Shown: positions 19,258 through 28,681 of the stretch, one piece after another | Layout of the letters: each line of letters starts with the position of its first letter | Numbering within the stretch: the first letter of the stretch is position 1 | Origin: Kitasatospora indigofera | Lineage (GTDB): Bacteria; Actinomycetota; Actinomycetes; Streptomycetales; Streptomycetaceae | Direction: 5' to 3' | DNA length: 64,000 bases | Assembly: GCF_014655955.1 (NCBI RefSeq) | Contig: NZ_BNBO01000034.1 | Span: 1-64,000 of the forward strand | Notes under the pieces: generated by a model | What the model was told of the DNA's origin: nothing | What the model saw: only the letters and a program-made list of their open reading frames with translations | Databases searched by the model: none | Translations under genes and position numbers: made by a program

Positions 19258-20709
19258 CTACCCCGGTGCCTGGAAGCCGCCGGTCCTCTGCTCAAGCAGT
19301 TCGGCCAGCCGCAGCGGGGTGCGGTCCTCGTACATCGGACCGATGAGCTGGACACCCACCGGCAGGCCCTCGGGGGACCGGCCCGCCGGTACGGCGGTGG
19401 CGGGCAGGCCGGGCATGGTGGCCAGACCGGCCCAGACGAGCTGGTCGAAGTACGGGTGGTCGACGCCGTCGATGTCGATCCGGCGTTCCCTCGGATCGGG
19501 GGTGTGGTCGTGCGGGAACGCGGGAGTGGGCGTGATCGGACACACCACCACGTCGAACTCGGCGAAGAGCTGCCGCCAACCGTGGCGGTGGTGCTCGCGA
19601 CGGCCGTCCGCCTCGATCCAGTCGCGATGGCTGAGCACCATGCCGCGCAGCCGCGCCGCGTCGAGACTCCGGTCGTCCGCGCTCAGTCCGGCGGCCCGGG
19701 CCCGCAGTTGCTCGTCCGCCTCGACGGGGAAGTGCGCCACGGAACCCGAGAACAGGAACTGCGTGTAGAGCGTCGCGGCCTCGGCCAGATCGGGCAGCAG
19801 CGGAGTGTGCCGTTCGACGCGGGCGCCGCCGTCGAGGAGGGCGTCGGCCACCCGGTTCACGCCCGCCCGCACCGCGGCCCCGGTCGGGATGAACGGGTGC
19901 TCCTCCAGCACCAGGACCCGGAACCCGTCGAGCCGCTCGTGGCGCGCGGGCGGCAGCGCCAAGTGGTGCGCCTTGCCGTGCGTCAGCGGGTCCGGGCCGG
20001 CCATGACGTCGAGCAGGAGGGTGAGGTCGCGGGCACCGCGTGCCATCGGCCCGACGACGGCGAGGTCGAGGTCGACCGGCCAGGCCGGGCTGGACGGCGC
20101 GACCATGCCGCGGTTCGCCAGCAGCCCGAGGGTCGGCTTGTGCGCATGGATGCCGCAGAAGTGCGCGGGTGTGCGCAGCGAACCGGCGAGGTCGGAGCCG
20201 ATGGACAGCGCGCCGAATCCGGACGCCAGAGCCGCCGCCGATCCGCCGGATGATCCACCGGGCGTGCGACCGTGGTCCCACGGATTGTTGGTGGTGCCGT
20301 AGATCTCGTTGAAGGTCTGGATGTCCTGCAGCCCGACGGGCACATTGGTCTTGCCCAGCACCACCGCGCCCGCGGCCCTGAGCCGCGCCACCTGGACCGC
20401 GTCCTCGGCCGGCACATGGTCCCGGTGTTGCGGCATCGCCCAGGTCGTGGGCAGCCCGGCGGTGTTGTAGCACTCCTTGACCGTCACCGGGATGCCGAGC
20501 AGCGGCCGGTCCTCACCGCGGGCGCGCGCCCGGTCGGCGCCCCGCGCCGCGGCCCGGGCACGGTCGAAGTCCGGTACGCAGATGGCGTTGACGGCCCCGT
20601 CCTCCCGCTCGATGCGGGCGATCGCCTCGTCGGTCAGTTCCGCCGAGGTCACGTCACCGGCACGCATGGCGGCCGCGAGTTCTCCGGCCGTCCGAAAGTT
20701 CCACTCCAT
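19258..20709 (-). CDS. Amidase (amidase signature family)
   Basis: 483 residues, full length for the family. The catalytic triad is visible: Lys in IPVTVKECYN near 77, the first Ser in TPGGSSGGSAAALASG near 150, and the nucleophile Ser in GSDLAGSLRTPAHFCG near 175. The C-terminal MPGLPATAVPAGRSPEGLPVGVQLIG is typical. Cytosolic hydrolysis of an amide is expected; the specific substrate is not evident, and related proteins are often mislabelled as GatA. No gatB or gatC is present. The ATG start is unambiguous. Confidence 0.9.
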   Translation of the reverse strand: MEWNFRTAGELAAAMRAGDVTSAELTDEAIARIEREDGAVNAICVPDFDRARAAARGADRARARGEDRPLLGIPVTVKECYNTAGLPTTWAMPQHRDHVPAEDAVQVARLRAAGAVVLGKTNVPVGLQDIQTFNEIYGTTNNPWDHGRTPGGSSGGSAAALASGFGALSIGSDLAGSLRTPAHFCGIHAHKPTLGLLANRGMVAPSSPAWPVDLDLAVVGPMARGARDLTLLLDVMAGPDPLTHGKAHHLALPPARHERLDGFRVLVLEEHPFIPTGAAVRAGVNRVADALLDGGARVERHTPLLPDLAEAATLYTQFLFSGSVAHFPVEADEQLRARAAGLSADDRSLDAARLRGMVLSHRDWIEADGRREHHRHGWRQLFAEFDVVVCPITPTPAFPHDHTPDPRERRIDIDGVDHPYFDQLVWAGLATMPGLPATAVPAGRSPEGLPVGVQLIGPMYEDRTPLRLAELLEQRTGGFQAPG

Positions 20710-20936
20710 GAATCCGACCGTAACGGCCGCTGGGAGAGGCCACGAAATACCGCTTCGCGCAACGGAACGGAGTCCTCAATACTCATCAGTTCCCTTCCAG
20801 CCGCGCGCAGTTCGCCCCTCGATGGGGCGGGACGCAACCCGCCACCGGCCGGCATGAGTTCCGGGTGTCCACCGAGGAGCGCGGGCCACCGCACGCACCC
20901 CGTGCCGCTCGTCGGGCTCCCCGACGCGGCCACCGG

Positions 20937-21950
20937 TCAGCGGGACAGCCGCCGGACGGGCCGTTCCCCCGATCTTCGTGCGATGAAGCGGGTGAGCAGG
21001 ACGACCTTGCGGGGGGCGGACCGGTCGCCGTCTATCCGGGCGAACAGGAGGTTGGCCGCGGTGCTGCCGACCGCGACCGGGTCCTGGCTGACGACGGTCA
21101 GCGGCGGGTCGAGCTGCTTGGCGAGCGGCAGGTCGTCGAATCCGACGATGGCCATCGGGGTGGGGTGGTCCAGGCCGTCCAGCACCCCCAGGGTGATGAC
21201 GTCGTTGCTGCTGAACAGGGCGGTCGGCGGGTCGGGCAGGACGCGCAGGCCGGCCAGGGCGTCCTGCGCGTCGCCGTGGGAGCGCAGCCCGTGCCGTACG
21301 AGGTCGGGGTCGACCGCGAGGCCGTGGGCGGTGAGCGCGTCCAGGTAGCCGGCGTAGCGCTCGGACTGGGTCCAGATCTCGTAGCGGTCGCCGAGGTAGG
21401 CGATCCGGGTGTGGCCGTGGCCCAGCAGGTGGGTGACGGCGCCCCGGGCCCCGTCGCGGTTGTCGACGGTGACGGTGTCGACGTCGAGGTCCCGGGCCGG
21501 GCGGTCCACGCAGACCACCTGGGTGCCGGCCTCCATCGGCGGTTTGAGGAATCCGTGGCCGCCGATGGTGGGGACGATGATCAGGCCGTCCACCTGCCGG
21601 GCGGTGAACGCGGCGATGACCTCGCGTTCCCGGCGCGGTTCGTCGTTGGTGCTGCCGACCAGGACCACGTAGCCGCGGCGGTGCGCCTCGTCCTCGATCG
21701 AACGGACCATCAGGGCGTAGAAGGGGTTGGCGAGGTCGTCCACCACCAGGCCGATGGTGGACGTCCCGGGTCTCTTCTGCCGCAGGTTGCGCGCGTTGTC
21801 GTTGCGCTGGTACCCGAGCTTGCGCACCGCCTGCTCGACCCGCGCGGCGGTGTCGGGCGAGACTCCCGGCTCGCCGGCGATCACCCGGGAGACGGTCATC
21901 AGACTGACCCCCGCCGCCTGGGCCACGTCCTTCATCGTCGGGCGCTTCAC
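20937..21950 (-). CDS. LacI family transcriptional regulator
   Basis: 337 residues from a GTG at 21950 (AGGAGG just upstream). The helix-turn-helix TMKDVAQAAGVSLMTVSRVI is followed by the hinge YQRNDNARNLRQKR and a periplasmic-binding-protein-like effector domain (GLVVDDLANPFYALMVRSIED; SSNDVITLGVLDGL; VGFDDLPLAKQLDPPLTVV). It lies beside a sugar importer and a GH92 gene whose promoters both contain a TGGTAACGTTC site of the LacI type, so it most likely represses both until a mannose-containing ligand binds. The upstream frame to 22088 is not conserved-looking. Confidence 0.9.
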   Translation of the reverse strand: MKRPTMKDVAQAAGVSLMTVSRVIAGEPGVSPDTAARVEQAVRKLGYQRNDNARNLRQKRPGTSTIGLVVDDLANPFYALMVRSIEDEAHRRGYVVLVGSTNDEPRREREVIAAFTARQVDGLIIVPTIGGHGFLKPPMEAGTQVVCVDRPARDLDVDTVTVDNRDGARGAVTHLLGHGHTRIAYLGDRYEIWTQSERYAGYLDALTAHGLAVDPDLVRHGLRSHGDAQDALAGLRVLPDPPTALFSSNDVITLGVLDGLDHPTPMAIVGFDDLPLAKQLDPPLTVVSQDPVAVGSTAANLLFARIDGDRSAPRKVVLLTRFIARRSGERPVRRLSR

Positions 21951-22208
21951 AGGCCTCCTCCTCGGCACGCTCCCGGTCCGCCCAAGCGCCCCTGGAGTGT
22001 GCAATCCTACGGTGCTCGACCTCCCGGACGGGCCGAAGTGCCGGTCGGGGCCGGGTGTTCCGGGTCCGGGCCCGAGGGCCTGGCGCACGGTCAGGGCGCA
22101 CAGGCGGCCGGCCCCGGCGCGAGCCGGTCCGCGCGACCGGTGACCGGAGCCGGCCCCGGCGCGCCCGGCGGCGAGTCCGGGGCCCGCCGCCGGCCCGCCG
22201 TCAGAGGC

Positions 22209-23201
22209 TCAACAGGCTTCCTTGTAGATGTACTTGCTGACCGCCGGGTCGTCCATGTTCGCCTTGGTGATCGCCACCATGGTGGTGCCGATCTGCGCAC
22301 TCACCTCCTTCTTCTCGATGGCGGCGATCGCCTGGTCGACCCCCTGGGCCCCGATGCCGGCCGGGTCCTGGGCGACCAGGATGTCCAGGGTGCCGCTCTT
22401 CAGGGCGGTGACCTCGTCGGGCTCCGCGTCGAAGGCGGCGACCTTGACCTTGCCCTGCCTGCCCGCGGCCTGCAGACCGGTGGCGACGCCCTGCGCGGTG
22501 TTGGTGTTGCCGGCGAAGACCCCGCCGAGGTCGGGGTGCGCCGCCAGGGTGGCCTGGATCTGCGAGGCGGCGGTGGCCGGCAGGTCGTTGTCGTAGAGCA
22601 CCGGGAGCAGCGTGATGGCGGGGTGGCCGGTCTTCATCTCCTCGGTGAAGCCCTTGATCCGGGCGTCCGTGGTGGACACGCCGGGCTTGACGCTGATCAC
22701 GATCGCCGAGCCCTTGTCGCCCATCAGTCCGGCCAGTGCCTTGGCGGCGGTGCGGCCGCCGGCCTCGTTGTCGGAGGAGATCCGGGAGACGCCGATGGAG
22801 CTGTCGCTGACGGTGGTGTCGACCAGGACGACCTTGGTGCCGGCGCTCTGCAGCTGCGCGAGCGACGGGGTGAGGGCCGCGGTGTCCACCGGGGAGATCA
22901 GCAGGCCGTCGGGGCGCGTCGCGGCGACCGAGTCGACGATGGGCCGCTGCACGGCGACGTCCCACTGCGCCGAGCCGTCCACGGTGAGCTTCACGCCCCG
23001 CTTCTTGGCCTGCTCCTGGGCCGCGCAGGCCATGGTGATGTAGAACGGGTCGCTCTTCACCCCGGTGATGAGCTTCAGGGTGGTGGACTTGGCGGCCGCC
23101 GGGCCGCTGCCGCCGCTGTCGCAGCCGGTGGTGCCGGCCACCACCAGGGCGAGGACGGCGCAACCGCGAGCCAGCGTTCTGGTCGAACTGGATTCGAGCA
23201 T
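22209..23201 (-). CDS. Sugar ABC transporter substrate-binding lipoprotein (RbsB/FrcB-like)
   Basis: 330 residues. A lipoprotein signal peptide ends in VAGTTGC at Cys 27 (the -3 residue is Thr, slightly off the usual lipobox). The mature part is a type I periplasmic-binding fold: TLKLITGVKSDPFYITMACAAQEQAKKRG, RPDGLLISPVDTAALTP, VAAFDAEPDEVTALKSG. The final residues include YIYKEAC. ATG at 23201 after AAGGAAG. It is the last gene of the importer operon, after the permease. The ligand is inferred to be a mannose-type sugar from the neighbouring alpha-mannosidase. Confidence 0.88.
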   Translation of the reverse strand: MLESSSTRTLARGCAVLALVVAGTTGCDSGGSGPAAAKSTTLKLITGVKSDPFYITMACAAQEQAKKRGVKLTVDGSAQWDVAVQRPIVDSVAATRPDGLLISPVDTAALTPSLAQLQSAGTKVVLVDTTVSDSSIGVSRISSDNEAGGRTAAKALAGLMGDKGSAIVISVKPGVSTTDARIKGFTEEMKTGHPAITLLPVLYDNDLPATAASQIQATLAAHPDLGGVFAGNTNTAQGVATGLQAAGRQGKVKVAAFDAEPDEVTALKSGTLDILVAQDPAGIGAQGVDQAIAAIEKKEVSAQIGTTMVAITKANMDDPAVSKYIYKEAC

Positions 23202-23260
23202 GGTGAACTTCCTTCTGCGGGAGGGTTCCTGGAAGGGGAGAACCGGCGGGAGGGGTGGGT

Positions 23261-24316
23261 TCAGCCGCGTTCGCGGCCGCGCCTGCGGAACTGGTCCAGG
23301 TAGACCGCCGCGACCAGGACGATGCCGATCGCGACGTCCTGCCAGTACTGCTGGACGTCCATGATGATCAGTCCGGTGGTGAGCACCGCCGGGATGAAGA
23401 CGCCGATGACCGTGCCGAGCACACTGCCGCGGCCGCCGAACAGGCTGGCTCCGCCGAGCACGACGGCGGTGATGACCTTCAGGTTGTCGCTGGAGTGCCC
23501 GGCGATCGAGGTGGTGCCGAAGTAGGCCAGCCACATGACGCTGCCGAGCCCGGAGAGCAGGCCGGTCAGGGCGTAGATCTTGACCAGGTGCCGGTCCACG
23601 TCGATGCCGACCCGGCGGGCGGCCTCCGGGTTCGACCCGATGGCGTAGGTGTACCGGCCGAACCGGGTGAAGGCGAGGACCAGGCCGAAGACGACGGTGG
23701 TGGCGAACGCGATGACCACGAGCCAGGGGATCTGGCCGAAGAGCTTGCCGAAGCCGATGCTGTGCTGGAGTTCGCCGGAGACGGCACCGGTCGGGTCCTG
23801 GCCGCCGGTGATGATCTGCGCGAGGCCCAGGGCCGCCCCGAAGCCGCCGAGGGTGACGATCAGCGGCGGCACCTTCGCCTTCGCCACCAGCCAGCCCTGC
23901 AGGCCGCCCCAGACCACGCCGGTGACCAGCGCGATCAGGGTGGACACCGCGACCGTGCCCCAGCCGGACCCCGCGCCGCCGTGATGGATGGTGTACTCCG
24001 CGGACAGCACGGCGGACAGCACCAGGACGGAACCCACGGACAGGTCGATGCCGGCGACGATGATCACGAAGGTCATGCCGACGCCGAGCACCAGGTAGAT
24101 GGCCGCGTTGGTGGCGATCTGGGTGATGTCGTAGCGGGTCAGGAAGGTGTCCGGCCGGGCCGCGGTGAAGAACGCGACCAGCAGGACCAGGACGCCGAAG
24201 GTCCAGGTCTCGTTCATCGCGGCGATCCGGCGCACCCAGCCGGGCAGGGTGCGCCCGGGCCGGAGCGGGGCGGGTGCGGCGGCCCGGTCGGCCTCGCCGG
24301 GTACGTGCGTGCTCAC
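23261..24316 (-). CDS. Sugar ABC transporter permease (RbsC/FrcC-like)
   Basis: 351 residues with about 8-10 membrane helices and the BPD_transp_2 signature GVGMTFVIIVAGIDLSVGSV near 77 and YAIGSNPEAARRVGIDV near 225 (the cytoplasmic loop contacting the ATPase). Its ATG overlaps the ATPase stop (ATGA), so the genes are translationally coupled. It forms the membrane channel of the importer. Confidence 0.9.
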   Translation of the reverse strand: MSTHVPGEADRAAAPAPLRPGRTLPGWVRRIAAMNETWTFGVLVLLVAFFTAARPDTFLTRYDITQIATNAAIYLVLGVGMTFVIIVAGIDLSVGSVLVLSAVLSAEYTIHHGGAGSGWGTVAVSTLIALVTGVVWGGLQGWLVAKAKVPPLIVTLGGFGAALGLAQIITGGQDPTGAVSGELQHSIGFGKLFGQIPWLVVIAFATTVVFGLVLAFTRFGRYTYAIGSNPEAARRVGIDVDRHLVKIYALTGLLSGLGSVMWLAYFGTTSIAGHSSDNLKVITAVVLGGASLFGGRGSVLGTVIGVFIPAVLTTGLIIMDVQQYWQDVAIGIVLVAAVYLDQFRRRGRERG

Positions 24317-25257
24317 AGGGCACCGTCCTCGGGGCCGGGGGTGGGCCGCGCCGGCTTCCCCGGCGCGGAGGGCTGCCCGGCGGCGCCGGGTGCTGCGGGA
24401 TCGGACCCGGTCGGGTCGGATCCGGTCGGGTCGGATCCGGTCGGGTCGGATCCGTTGCGGCTGGACTGGGCGGGGCCGGACCCGGTGGGGCCGGGTTCCG
24501 CGGGCACCGGGTCCAGCGCGCCGGTCATCGCTCCCACGAGCTCCTCCACCGAGGTGTGCGCGGCCTCGAAGACCGCCACCCGCCGCCCCAGCCGCAGGAC
24601 TTCGACGCGGTCCGCCACCGAGAGCACCTCGGGCATGTTGTGGCTGATCAGCACCACGGAGACGCCCCGGTCGCGGACCCGCCTGATGGTCTCCAGCACC
24701 CGGCCGCGCTGGACCACGCCCAGGGCCGCCGTCGGTTCGTCCATGAAGATGATGCGGTTGGCGAAGGCCACCGCGCGGGCGACCGCGACCGACTGCCGCT
24801 GGCCGCCGGACAAGGAGGCCACCGGGACACCGACGTCCCGCAGGTCGACGCCGAGTTCGGCGAACGCGGTGACCGCCGAACGGCGCATGGCCGCGCGGTC
24901 CAGGACACCGAGCCGGCCGAGCAGTCCGGGCCGGTACAGCTCCCGGCCCAGGTGCAGGTTGGCCGCCGCGTCCAGGTCCGGTGCGAGCGCGAGGTCCTGG
25001 TAGACGGTCTCCACGCCGTGGCGCCTGGCGTCGAGCGGGCTGCCGAGTTCGACGGGCACGCCGGCCACCAGGATCTGCCCGCTGTCCGGACGGACGGTGC
25101 CGGACAGCGTCTTGACCAGCGTGCTCTTGCCGGCGCCGTTGTCGCCGATCAGGGCGACCACCTCGCCGGGGCGGACGGTGAAGTCGGCGCCCTGGAGGGC
25201 GTGCACCTGGCCGTAGCGCTTGCTCACCTTCCGGGCTTCCAAAAGGGGTTCTGTCAT
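24313..25257 (-). CDS. Sugar ABC transporter ATP-binding protein, single ABC domain (FrcA-like)
   Basis: 314 residues from the ATG at 25257. Walker A is GDNGAGKSTLVKTLSG near 38, the signature SLSGGQRQSVAVARA near 140, Walker B IIFMDEPTAAL near 160, and the switch His in VLISHN near 195. It has one ABC domain as in the fructose importer FrcA, not two as in RbsA. The last 70 residues are a Pro/Gly/Ala-rich tail that contains GSDPT repeated about four times, encoded by a 15-bp tandem repeat; the tail is not part of the family fold. First gene of the operon. Confidence 0.9.
   Translation of the reverse strand: MTEPLLEARKVSKRYGQVHALQGADFTVRPGEVVALIGDNGAGKSTLVKTLSGTVRPDSGQILVAGVPVELGSPLDARRHGVETVYQDLALAPDLDAAANLHLGRELYRPGLLGRLGVLDRAAMRRSAVTAFAELGVDLRDVGVPVASLSGGQRQSVAVARAVAFANRIIFMDEPTAALGVVQRGRVLETIRRVRDRGVSVVLISHNMPEVLSVADRVEVLRLGRRVAVFEAAHTSVEELVGAMTGALDPVPAEPGPTGSGPAQSSRNGSDPTGSDPTGSDPTGSDPAAPGAAGQPSAPGKPARPTPGPEDGAL
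24397..24453. repeat. 15-bp tandem repeat inside the ABC ATPase gene
   Basis: Three exact copies of GGTCGGGTCGGATCC (24409-24423, 24424-24438, 24439-24453) follow a diverged one at 24394-24408. Read on the minus strand they encode GSDPT repeats near the C-terminus of the importer ATPase. In-frame expansion leaves the frame intact, so copy number may vary between strains. Confidence 0.8.
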
Positions 25258-25280
25258 CAGGCTGGCCTCCGGACCCGTCT

Positions 25281-25335
25281 TGGTAACGTTCACGCGGGTG
25301 ACCGGAGTCTGCTGCCGTACGTGACGGCCTGTCAA
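25281..25335 (-). promoter_or_regulatory. Importer operon promoter with LacI-type operator
   Basis: On the minus strand TTGACA (25335-25330) is followed after 18 bases by CAGACT, then TGGTAACGTTCACG on the plus strand (25281-25294), centred on AACGTT. The site lies just downstream of the predicted start point, a position where a LacI-family repressor would block elongation. It shares TTGGTAACGTTC with the site in front of the GH92 gene. Confidence 0.55.
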
Positions 25336-25359
25336 TACTCGCGCAACCATCGAATGAAT

Positions 25360-25391
25360 CATCAACTCCCTTAAAACGCTGGTAGTTGATG
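25360..25391. repeat. Inverted repeat between the two divergent promoters
   Basis: CATCAACT (25360-25367) and AGTTGATG (25384-25391) form an 8-bp perfect inverted repeat with a 16-base spacer, in the middle of the divergent region between the importer operon and the GH92 gene. It may be a binding site for a second regulator. Confidence 0.35.
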
Positions 25392-25404
25392 TTGTGTCAT
25401 GGTC

Positions 25405-25459
25405 TTGACGGGCAATTCACCGCGTCGGAACAATTGCGTCTCGCTTGGTAACGTTCCCA
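25405..25459 (+). promoter_or_regulatory. GH92 gene promoter with LacI-type operator
   Basis: TTGACG (25405-25410) and AACAAT (25429-25434), 18 bases apart, form a plausible promoter. TGGTAACGTTCCCA (25446-25459) follows; it is a palindrome around CG with one mismatched pair and fits the LacI/GalR operator form. The layout mirrors the importer promoter on the other strand, so both units are probably controlled by the LacI protein encoded at 20937-21950. Confidence 0.6.
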
Positions 25460-25543
25460 TCCGCTCGGAGCAATGACCGTACCCCTGAGACCGCTTGCCG
25501 CCGGTCCCCCGCGGCGATCCGTCTCCACTCGAAGGTGGTCCCC

Positions 25544-28500
25544 GTGCTCTCAACCGTCCTCAGGTCCCGCGCCGCCGCGGTGGTCAGCAGCGTCCTGCTG
25601 GCCGCCTTCGGCGCCGGCGGGCTCGCCACGGCCCCGGCGCACGCCGCGGTGCCCAACCTCACCCAGTACGTCGACCCGTTCATCGGCACCGACGACAGCA
25701 ACGCCCCGAACCCCGTCGGCGGCGGCGCGGGCGGCTCCACCTACCCCGGAGCCGTGGTGCCCTTCGGCGGGGTGCAGTTCAGCCCCGACACGCCGACCGC
25801 CTCACCGTCCGGCTACCGCAACTCCGACACCTCGATCGAGGACTTCAGCCTCACCCACTTCGACGGAGCCGGCTGCCCGAACAACGAGGACCTGCCACTG
25901 CTGCCGGTGACCGGCGCCCTCGGCGCCTCGCCCGGCACCAACTGGACCGGCTACGCCTCGGGTTACACCAAGTCCAACGAGTCCGCCTCGCCCGGCTTCT
26001 ACAAGAACCGGCTGGACAGGTACGCCACCGACGTCGAGCTGACCGCGACCACCCGGACCGGCATGGGCCGGCTGACCTACCCGTCGCAGGCCGCCTCGCA
26101 GCTGCTGATCAACACCAGCCGCAGTGCCACCGGCAACCGCGGCGGCTCGGTCAAGGTGAACGGTTCGGAGGTGACCGGCAGCGTCACCGCCGGCGGCTTC
26201 TGCGGCTCCTCCAAGACCTACCAGATCTACTTCGACATCCGCTTCGACCGCGCCCCGAGCGGCTTCGGCACCTGGGCGGGCGGCACGGTGAGCGCCGGCT
26301 CGGCGAGCACCTCCGGCACCAACACCGGCGCCTACGTCACCTTCGACACCACCGGCTCCCAGACGGTGCAGTTCAAGGTGGCCCTGAGCTACGTGAGCAT
26401 CGCCAACGCCCAGGCCGACCTCGTCGCCGAGAACAACGGCTGGGACTTCGGCGCCGTCCGCTCCGCGGCGGACGCCTCCTGGAACCAGATCCTCGACCGG
26501 GCCCGGGTCACCGGCGGCTCCGCCACCGACCTCAAGAAGTTCTACACCGCCCTCTACCACGTCTTCCAGAGCCCCAACATCGCCAGTGACGTCAACGGCG
26601 ACTACCGGGGCTTCGACGGCGCGGTGCACAACTCCTCACGACCGGTCTACCAGAACTACTCCGGCTGGGACATCTACCGCTCCTGGGCGGCGCTGATCGC
26701 GCTGATCGCCCCCACCGAAGCCTCCGACATCGCCAAGTCGATGGTCCTGGACGGCCAGCAGGGCGGCCTGCTGCCCAAGTGGTCGCAGCAGACCAACGAG
26801 GACTTCGTGATGACCGGCGACCCCGGGCCCATCATCGTCGGCAGCATGTACGCCTTCGGGGCACGGGGATTCGACACCGCGGCCGCGCTGGCCCTGATGA
26901 AGAAGGCCTCCGAGGGCGGCACCGCCCAGGGTTCGCCGATCCGCGGCAACCAGTCCACGTACACCAGCCTGCACTACCTGCCCGGCGCGCCCTCGGACTC
27001 GCTGGAGTACTCGGCCTCCGACTTCGCCGTCGCCCAGTTCGCCAAGGCCCTCGGCAGCACCTCGGACCACTCCGCCTACATGACCCGGGCGCAGTGGTGG
27101 CGGAACACCTTCAGCACCGAGTCGGGCTACACCCAGCCGCGCAACTCCGACGGCAGCTGGAAGTGGCCGCTCGACCCGGCCGCGCAGGCCGACTTCACCG
27201 AGGGCAACGCCGCCCAGTACACCTGGATGGTCCCCTACGACTTCGCCGGCCTGATCAACGACATGGGCGGCCGGCAGACCGCCGTCCAGCGGCTCGACCA
27301 CCACTTCACCCAGGTCAACGCCGGTCAGAGCCTGCCGTACTACTACATCGGCAACGAACCCGAGCACGGCGTGCCGTGGGCCTACAACTACGCCCGCTAC
27401 CCCGCCGGCGCCTCCGCGGCGGTCCGCAAGGTGATGACCGAGTCCTTCACCACCGGCGCCGGCGGGCTGCCGGGCAACGACGACCTCGGCGCCACCTCGG
27501 CCTGGTACGTCTGGGCGGCCCTCGGCCTCTACCCCTCGACCCCCGGCGCGGACACCCTGGCCGTGCACGGCCCGTCCTTCCCGTCCGTCCTGATCCAGCG
27601 TCCGGGCGGGAACATCACCGTCAACTCCACCGGAGCCGGCTCCTACGTCCAGGGGCTGAAGGTCAACGGGACGGCCACCGGCCACAACTACCTGCGCTAC
27701 CCCGACGTCGCGGCCGGAGCCACCCTGGACTTCACCATGGGCGCGGCGCCGAGCACGAGTTGGGGCACCGGCGCCTCGGACGTACCGCCCTCCTTCGAGG
27801 ACGGCGCGACGCCCGTGCCCGCCGCCCCGGAGCTCGGCACCAACCTCGCCCAGGGCCGGGCGACCACTGCCTCGGCCCCGTGCGCCGCCGCGGAGTCCAG
27901 CGACAAGGCGGTCGACTCCTCCCTCCGGAACAACAGCAAGTGGTGCTCGACGACGGCGAACGCCTCGCTCCAGGTCGACCTGGGGTCGGCGCAGACGGTC
28001 GCCTCGGTGGTCGTCAAGCACGCCGGGCTCGGCGGCGAGAACACCGCCTGGAACACCGGCGCCTTCCAGGTGCAGACGAGTACCGACGGCGCCGCCTGGA
28101 GCACCGCGGCGACCGTCACCGGCTCGCGCTCCAGCCGCACCTACACCCCGTTCGCGGCGCGCAGCGCCCGGTACGTCCGGGTGGTGGTCTCGGCCCCGTC
28201 CAACACCGGCGGCAACACGGCCACCCGGCTCTACGAGCTGGAGGCGTACGCCTCCGGTCCGGCCGCGCCGGGCACCCAGGCCGGGCCGATCACCTCGGGC
28301 CTGAACACCGCGAAGTGCGTGGACGACTACTCCTCGTCCACCACCTCCGGCAACCCGGTCGTCCTGTGGGACTGCAACGGGAGCGGCGCCCAGAACTGGA
28401 CGCCGGCCGACGGAGCCCTGCAGGTCCTCGGCAAGTGCCTGGACGTCACCTCGTCGGGCACCGCCAACGGCACCCTGGTCCAGCTCTGGGACTGCAACGG

Positions 28501-28666
28501 GACCGGCGCCCAGCAGTGGCAGGCCGTCAACGGCACACTGGTGAACCCCAACTCCGGCCGCTGCCTCGACGTCCCCGCCTCGGACACCACCAACGGCGTC
28601 CGGCTCGACATCCGGGACTGCGGTGGTGGCGCCAACCAGAGGTGGAACCTGACCGCCTCCGCGTAG
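25544..28666 (+). CDS. Secreted GH92 alpha-mannosidase with CBM32 and ricin-B (CBM13) modules
   Basis: 1040 residues from a GTG at 25544 with GAAGG 8 bases upstream. A signal peptide ends near AHA-AVPN (residue 35). GH92 spans about 40-750: YVDPFIGTDDS, HFDGAGCPNNEDLPLLP, GQQGGLLPKWSQ, YIGNEPEHGVPWAYNY and GNDDLGATSAWYVW, which hold the calcium-binding and acid/base residues of these exo-alpha-mannosidases. Next come an F5/8 type C domain (about 762-910) and a ricin-type trefoil (about 915-1040) with QNW, QQW and QRW repeats. It should trim alpha-mannose from N-glycans or fungal mannan outside the cell, feeding the adjacent importer. Confidence 0.93.
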   Translation: MLSTVLRSRAAAVVSSVLLAAFGAGGLATAPAHAAVPNLTQYVDPFIGTDDSNAPNPVGGGAGGSTYPGAVVPFGGVQFSPDTPTASPSGYRNSDTSIEDFSLTHFDGAGCPNNEDLPLLPVTGALGASPGTNWTGYASGYTKSNESASPGFYKNRLDRYATDVELTATTRTGMGRLTYPSQAASQLLINTSRSATGNRGGSVKVNGSEVTGSVTAGGFCGSSKTYQIYFDIRFDRAPSGFGTWAGGTVSAGSASTSGTNTGAYVTFDTTGSQTVQFKVALSYVSIANAQADLVAENNGWDFGAVRSAADASWNQILDRARVTGGSATDLKKFYTALYHVFQSPNIASDVNGDYRGFDGAVHNSSRPVYQNYSGWDIYRSWAALIALIAPTEASDIAKSMVLDGQQGGLLPKWSQQTNEDFVMTGDPGPIIVGSMYAFGARGFDTAAALALMKKASEGGTAQGSPIRGNQSTYTSLHYLPGAPSDSLEYSASDFAVAQFAKALGSTSDHSAYMTRAQWWRNTFSTESGYTQPRNSDGSWKWPLDPAAQADFTEGNAAQYTWMVPYDFAGLINDMGGRQTAVQRLDHHFTQVNAGQSLPYYYIGNEPEHGVPWAYNYARYPAGASAAVRKVMTESFTTGAGGLPGNDDLGATSAWYVWAALGLYPSTPGADTLAVHGPSFPSVLIQRPGGNITVNSTGAGSYVQGLKVNGTATGHNYLRYPDVAAGATLDFTMGAAPSTSWGTGASDVPPSFEDGATPVPAAPELGTNLAQGRATTASAPCAAAESSDKAVDSSLRNNSKWCSTTANASLQVDLGSAQTVASVVVKHAGLGGENTAWNTGAFQVQTSTDGAAWSTAATVTGSRSSRTYTPFAARSARYVRVVVSAPSNTGGNTATRLYELEAYASGPAAPGTQAGPITSGLNTAKCVDDYSSSTTSGNPVVLWDCNGSGAQNWTPADGALQVLGKCLDVTSSGTANGTLVQLWDCNGTGAQQWQAVNGTLVNPNSGRCLDVPASDTTNGVRLDIRDCGGGANQRWNLTASA

Positions 28667-28681
28667 GAGCGGCCGTCCGGC

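Noticed and set aside
22209..24323. Single 704-codon frame spanning the binding protein and the permease region
   Set aside because: Only the part after the ATG at 23201 is the lipoprotein; the front half is an out-of-frame shadow of the permease gene, so there is no fusion.
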